From contig JADHWW010000082.1 of the NCBI GenBank assembly GCA_016783285.1, forward strand, positions 1-8,604: 8,604 bases of DNA. The letters run 5' to 3'. The stretch comes from Anaerolineae bacterium. GTDB lineage: Bacteria > Chloroflexota > Anaerolineae > B4-G1. Positions 5,440-8,604 of the stretch are shown one piece after another. The position numbers and the translations under genes are program-made. Below the pieces are notes generated by a model, which was given only the letters and a program-made list of their open reading frames with translations, made no database searches and was not told the DNA's origin. Position 1 is the first letter of the stretch. Every line of letters starts with the position of its first letter.

Positions 5440-6996
5440 ATGGCACAACGGATGCTGGGACAGAGTGGTGAGGTTGACCTGGTGGGCCAGATGGTGCACC
5501 AGGCCGCGATGAGGATGGCGACCGAGACGGGACATTCTCCCTTCAAGGTGGTGCTGGAGGCGGTGCGCGAGCGTGTGACCACGCTCCTGACGCCGGCGCA
5601 ACTGGAGAATCCGGGGCCGGCCGAGCGGAATGCGCTGCGACAGGCCGTATCCGAGGAGATGGCCCGCTACAACGAGGCCGCACCGGTATACGGCCAGGCC
5701 CCGCTGGAAGAGCCGGTGGACGTGGTAACAGAACGGGTGCTGGACGAGATCCTGGGGCTGGGGCCACTGGAAGCGCTCCTCTCGGCCGACGACGTGGAGG
5801 ATATCTACATCCTGGGGCCGCACGAGGTCACGGTTATCACGGCGGACGGGCAGAGGCAGCCGGTCAGCCTGGATTTCGGAGACCAGGAACGGCTGATGAA
5901 CCTGGCGCGGCGGGCACTGGCACAGGACGGCAAGCGGGTGGACTTCGCCCATCCTTTCGCCGACGCCCGGCTGCGGGATGGCTCCCGCTTTCACATCAGT
6001 ATCTATCCCTGTGCCGACCCGTGGCCGCAGATCGTCATCCGCCGCCACAGGCAACTCTTCGCCGCCGGCGAGGACCGATTGGCCCGGCTGATCGGGCTGG
6101 GCACGCTCACGCCGCAGGCGGCGTTGCTGCTGAGGACGGCGGTCAGGGCCAGGGTTCCCATCCTGGTTACCGGGGCGACGGCGGCGGGCAAGACGACGAT
6201 CATCAACGCGCTGGCGGGAGAACTGGACCCGCTGGATGCAGTGGTGTGCATCGAGGACACGCGGGAGTTGGATTTCCCCGGCCGGAACGTCAGTTACCTG
6301 GTCACCCGTCCCCCCTCACCCGAGGGAGAAGGGGCCCAGAGCATGCAGATATCGCAGCGCTACCTGGCGCAACAAGCGTTGCGGAAGCGGCCCGATTGGA
6401 TCGTACTGGGCGAGGCGCGCGGCGCGGAGGCGTGGGACTTTGCCCAGGCGGGCAACACAGGACACGCCATCATGGGCAGCGTGCACGCCAACAGCGCCCG
6501 GGATGCAGTAGAACGCTACCGGGACCTGTGCCTGGAGGCCGGCGAGAACCTGCGGGAGAACGTCGTGCTGCGGGGCGTGGTACGTGCCTTCCGGCTGGTG
6601 GTCTACGTCGAGATGGACGCCCGGCTGAGGCGACGGTTGGTCAAGCACATCACCGAGGTAACGGGCAACGTCACGGAACAGAACGTCCCGGTGCTGCAAG
6701 ATCTCTTTTCCTGGGAGGACCGTCCTTCGGCAGGCCCTTCGACAAGCCCTTCGACAAGCTCAGGGCAGGGCTCAGGGCAGGGCTCACCGCCACGCCTGCC
6801 ACGAGAGTACTCTCGCAGTGGAGTACTCGCGGTGGCAGGGCAAGGCTCAGGAGATCCTGGGTTGCATTGTACAGGCGCACGGCCGTACCCACTGCTGGGA
6901 AAACTGCTGGAGAGAGCCGGTTGCAGCTACGAGCAGGTGATACGCGGGGCAGGCATCCCCGCAGACTGGTTGCAGGAGGCACAGAGATGGGCATAG
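5440..6996 (+). CDS. tadA: Tad pilus assembly ATPase TadA/CpaF
   Basis: A 518-residue secretion ATPase that should drive Flp pilus polymerisation at the inner face of the membrane as a hexamer. ATG 5440 lies 6 bp after the cpaE stop, with GGAGG at 5425-5429. The N-terminal helical domain (about 1-115) and PAS-like N2 domain (about 115-205) precede the RecA-like core. Motifs: Walker A GATAAGKTT (245-253; usually GGTGSGKTT), Asp box CIEDTRELDF (270-279), TRPPSPEGEG (289-298), Walker B with catalytic Glu in RPDWIVLGEARGAEA (317-331; Glu325), and His box NTGHAIMGSVHANSARD (339-355). After LQDLFSWED (419-427) the family normally runs almost directly to the TGIRP motif; here CTGARP (477-482) follows only after about 48 extra residues encoded by nested palindromes and a hairpin. 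The ATPase core appears intact, so the enzyme is probably active. Confidence 0.93.
   Translation: MAQRMLGQSGEVDLVGQMVHQAAMRMATETGHSPFKVVLEAVRERVTTLLTPAQLENPGPAERNALRQAVSEEMARYNEAAPVYGQAPLEEPVDVVTERVLDEILGLGPLEALLSADDVEDIYILGPHEVTVITADGQRQPVSLDFGDQERLMNLARRALAQDGKRVDFAHPFADARLRDGSRFHISIYPCADPWPQIVIRRHRQLFAAGEDRLARLIGLGTLTPQAALLLRTAVRARVPILVTGATAAGKTTIINALAGELDPLDAVVCIEDTRELDFPGRNVSYLVTRPPSPEGEGAQSMQISQRYLAQQALRKRPDWIVLGEARGAEAWDFAQAGNTGHAIMGSVHANSARDAVERYRDLCLEAGENLRENVVLRGVVRAFRLVVYVEMDARLRRRLVKHITEVTGNVTEQNVPVLQDLFSWEDRPSAGPSTSPSTSSGQGSGQGSPPRLPREYSRSGVLAVAGQGSGDPGLHCTGARPYPLLGKLLERAGCSYEQVIRGAGIPADWLQEAQRWA
6724..6786 (+). repeat. Triple-nested 24-bp palindromic elements in tadA
   Basis: Three left halves are followed by three right halves: CCTTCGGCAGG (6724-6734), CCCTTCGACAAG (6735-6746), CCCTTCGACAAG (6747-6758), then CTCAGGGCAGGG (6759-6770), CTCAGGGCAGGG (6771-6782) and a degraded CTCA (6783-6786). 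This is what results if an element inserts at the centre of a resident copy, twice. The units are 12 bp, so the frame is kept; the product is a Ser/Gly-rich tract (about 429-449). Confidence 0.75.
6788..6839. repeat. Large GAGTACTC-containing hairpin inside tadA
   Basis: CCTGCCAC then GAGTACTC on the left (6795-6812) mirrors GAGTACTC then GTGGCAGG on the right (6821-6839), with small mismatches between. The left side also contains a perfect 14-bp palindrome, CGAGAGTACTCTCG (6802-6815). The hairpin directly follows the nested elements and encodes part of the same extra segment (about 450-467). It appears to be a second, distinct palindrome family. Confidence 0.65.
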
Positions 6997-8015
6997 TGGA
7001 TCAATTGTTCTATGGGCCCAACGTGGCATTGGCCTTGCTGGGCGGTGCGGGGGTGCTGGCGATGTTCCTGGCCCTCTTTGCCTCGGCCCCGGCAGCGGAG
7101 GTGAGGCGCAAGGTGACCGGCGAGGAGAGGCGCAGAACGACGTTGCAGCAGATGATCGACCAAGCCAACCTGCCCATCACCGCCGACGAGTTCCTCAAGA
7201 CCGGTACGATGCTGGCCGTGGCGACGGCGATCCTGGGCTACGTCTTGCTGCGCACCGTCACTGGAGCTGTGTTGGGTGGCTTGATCGGCCCATTGGCCTA
7301 TTGGGGTTACCTGGGCGGACGGCGTGACAAGACGCGCCGTGCCTACCAGGAGGCCCTGGCGCGTGTAGCCACGATCGTGCGCGACGTCATCGGGCGTGGC
7401 GGGAGCCTGAAGGAAGCCGTCGCTGCCGTGGCAAAGCGCGGGCCGGTGGTGACGCAAGTGGATTTCGAAGGGGCAAACACGGCGCTGGCCTCAGGTCAAT
7501 CGCTGGAAAAGGGACTGGAGCCCCTGGGAGAGCGACGGCGCGACCCTATCCTGACCATGTTGGTGGAGATCCTGCTGGTGCACGTGAAACACGGCGGGCG
7601 GGTCAAGACGGTGTTGGACCGCCTGGCGGCAGCGGCGCGCCGGCGGGCGAACGTGCGCCGGCGCATCCTGGCCGAGCAGGCCCAACTGCGGTGGGAAGCG
7701 CGTATCGTCAGCATCGCTCCTTTCGTCATGCTGGTCATCTTTCGTCTCTCGGCCCCCGGGCTGGTCACGCCCTTCTACGCGACCACCGCGGGCGAGATCA
7801 CCGTCCTGGTGGCCGGCCTGATCAGCATCGTGTCTTACATCCTGGTCATGCGGGTGGGCAACCGGCCGCTGCAGATCGTGGAGTCGGCCTTCGTCGCATC
7901 GGAGTCTGGCACAGCCGATGGTCAATCAGGGTCTTCGTCGCGTCCCCCCGCAGGCTCAGGTCCAGCGGATGGAAGGGCTGGCCCTGAGCAGAGCCGAAGG
8001 GGAGGGGTAGCATGA
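6987..8015 (+). CDS. tadB: Tad pilus inner-membrane platform protein TadB
   Basis: A 342-residue type II secretion F-domain protein, one of the two polytopic platform proteins on which TadA acts. ATG 6987 is preceded by AGGAGG (6974-6979) and overlaps the tadA 3' end by 10 bp, which suggests translational coupling. Membrane segments lie near 11-34, 72-89, 91-109, 242-263 and 268-290. The cytoplasmic F domain spans about 115-240 and includes the conserved RGGSLKEAVAAVA and LASGQSLEKGLEPL stretches, then HVKHGGRVKTVLDRLAAAARRR. After the last membrane segment an unusual hydrophilic tail (about 300-342) is encoded largely by diverged palindromic-element sequence, ending in GPEQSRRGGVA. The stop overlaps the tadC start as ATGA. 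The assignment as TadB rather than TadC follows from order: it is the first F-domain gene after tadA. Confidence 0.9.
   Translation: MGIVDQLFYGPNVALALLGGAGVLAMFLALFASAPAAEVRRKVTGEERRRTTLQQMIDQANLPITADEFLKTGTMLAVATAILGYVLLRTVTGAVLGGLIGPLAYWGYLGGRRDKTRRAYQEALARVATIVRDVIGRGGSLKEAVAAVAKRGPVVTQVDFEGANTALASGQSLEKGLEPLGERRRDPILTMLVEILLVHVKHGGRVKTVLDRLAAAARRRANVRRRILAEQAQLRWEARIVSIAPFVMLVIFRLSAPGLVTPFYATTAGEITVLVAGLISIVSYILVMRVGNRPLQIVESAFVASESGTADGQSGSSSRPPAGSGPADGRAGPEQSRRGGVA
7977..8000 (-). repeat. 24-bp palindromic element (reverse orientation) at tadB 3' end
   Basis: On the minus strand the left half CCTTCGGCTCTG (8000-7989) is followed by CTCAGGGCCAGC (7988-7977). It encodes the last residues of TadB and abuts GGAGGGG (8001-8007), the ribosome site of tadC. 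A second, poorer copy in forward orientation lies just upstream (CAGGCTCAGG core, 7951-7960). Confidence 0.65.
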
Positions 8016-8604
8016 ATGGCATCAATCTATTCGCTGCATTGCTGGGATCGGTGGGCATCGTGCTGGTCTTCAGTGTCGTCGCCGGGACTGCGGAGACGGT
8101 CCTGGCGAGACTGGGCGGCAAGGCAGCCCAACGGGTGGCCCGGTGGAAGGAAGGGGAAGCGGACCCATACTGCCTCTCGATGCTGAACGACCGGCCCTTC
8201 CTCGACCGCTTGCTGGGGCCGCTGTCCTCCAACGTGGCTCGCTGGTTGGGAACGACGGCAGGGACGGCGGAACGGGACGCCAATCTGCTCCTGCAGGCCG
8301 GTTACCCGCGCCCCTTCAACACCTTGGGTGATTTCTACGGCTGGAAAGTGATCACTGCCTTCACGTTCTTCCTGCTGACGCTCTTGGCGGCTGCATTGAC
8401 CGGCGCTACCTTCTTCGTCTTCGCCGCCTTCATACTGGGGGTGTTCGGTCTCTACCTGCCTGACCTGAGCTTGCGGCAGGCGGCCCGCCGGCGACAGGAA
8501 GCATTCCGTACCGAGATGGCCTTCACGTTGGACCGGCTGGCGATGATGCTGGGGGCGGGAGATGGGGCAGAGCAAGCGATACGGCGCGTGGCCGGGCGAG
8601 GTGG
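8012..8604 (+). CDS. tadC: Tad pilus inner-membrane platform protein TadC (partial, 3' end beyond window)
   Basis: The first 197 residues of the second F-domain platform protein. ATG 8012 overlaps the tadB stop by 4 bp (ATGA), with GGAGGGG at 8001-8007. An N-terminal membrane helix (about 5-25) is followed by a soluble stretch. RDANLLLQAGYPRPFN (88-103) matches the usual 'L..AG' lead-in, then come two adjacent membrane helices (about 110-131 and 132-149). LPDLSLRQAARRRQEAFRTE (149-168) and FTLDRLAMMLGAGDGAEQAIRRVA (171-194) begin the F domain in the form typical of TadC. The right edge cuts the F domain and the last membrane helices. TadB and TadC are thought to form the base with which TadA interacts. 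Confidence 0.9.
   Translation, partial: MNGINLFAALLGSVGIVLVFSVVAGTAETVLARLGGKAAQRVARWKEGEADPYCLSMLNDRPFLDRLLGPLSSNVARWLGTTAGTAERDANLLLQAGYPRPFNTLGDFYGWKVITAFTFFLLTLLAAALTGATFFVFAAFILGVFGLYLPDLSLRQAARRRQEAFRTEMAFTLDRLAMMLGAGDGAEQAIRRVAGRG

Noticed and set aside
6307..6336. Imperfect palindrome around CCCTCACCCGAGGG in tadA as another inserted element
   Set aside because: The encoded TRPPSPEGEG corresponds to the conserved TRPPNxEGKG motif of CpaF proteins, so it is ancestral coding sequence.
6021..6986. Open frame upstream of tadB overlapping tadA
   Set aside because: The translation is out-of-frame tadA (low-complexity, Arg/Gly-rich). TadB homology and a strong ribosome site begin at 6987.
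1..8604. CRISPR arrays, tRNA or rRNA genes
   Set aside because: No regularly spaced direct repeats and no cloverleaf or rRNA-like sequence were seen on either strand.

Overview
The window reads as bacterial chromosome from a GC-rich organism, most likely Chloroflexota (Anaerolineae/Caldilineae-like). That guess rests on three things: a Tad/Flp pilus operon with no outer-membrane secretin between cpaB and cpaE, in-frame insertions of short palindromes that translate to peptides such as RQAQG and STSSGQG, and general codon use. It is an inference; no rRNA or other marker gene is present.

Layout. Positions 1-803 (minus strand) hold the N-terminal membrane half of an ABC exporter, cut by the window edge. 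A divergent intergenic stretch (804-954) holds a promoter for each direction and a 28-bp palindromic site with two near-perfect arms around a 6-bp centre, the geometry of a dif/Xer crossover site. Directly downstream is a complete tyrosine recombinase (955-1899) with all catalytic residues. The next 490 bp contain no convincing gene. Their distal part carries a strong sigma-70-type promoter (2143-2171) and a roughly 200-nt leader ending in an intrinsic terminator (2335-2369), with upstream segments able to form competing anti-terminator and anti-anti-terminator helices.

From 2390 to the right edge runs one compact, same-strand operon: an unrecognised 108-aa protein, CpaB/RcpC, CpaE/TadZ, the TadA/CpaF ATPase, TadB, and TadC (cut by the edge). 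Intergenic gaps are 15, 5 and 6 bp, followed by overlaps of 10 and 4 bp. CpaE should place the machine, TadA should power it by ATP hydrolysis, TadB and TadC should form the inner-membrane platform, and CpaB should form a trans-envelope or cell-surface component. No pilin, prepilin peptidase or secretin gene lies in the window.

The most unusual features are (i) the candidate attenuator leader placed in front of the whole pilus operon, (ii) a 24-bp palindromic element found in frame in cpaB, cpaE, tadA and tadB, which at two loci appears inserted into its own centre (left halves stacked, then right halves), and (iii) the dif-like palindrome overlapping the promoter of the recombinase gene.
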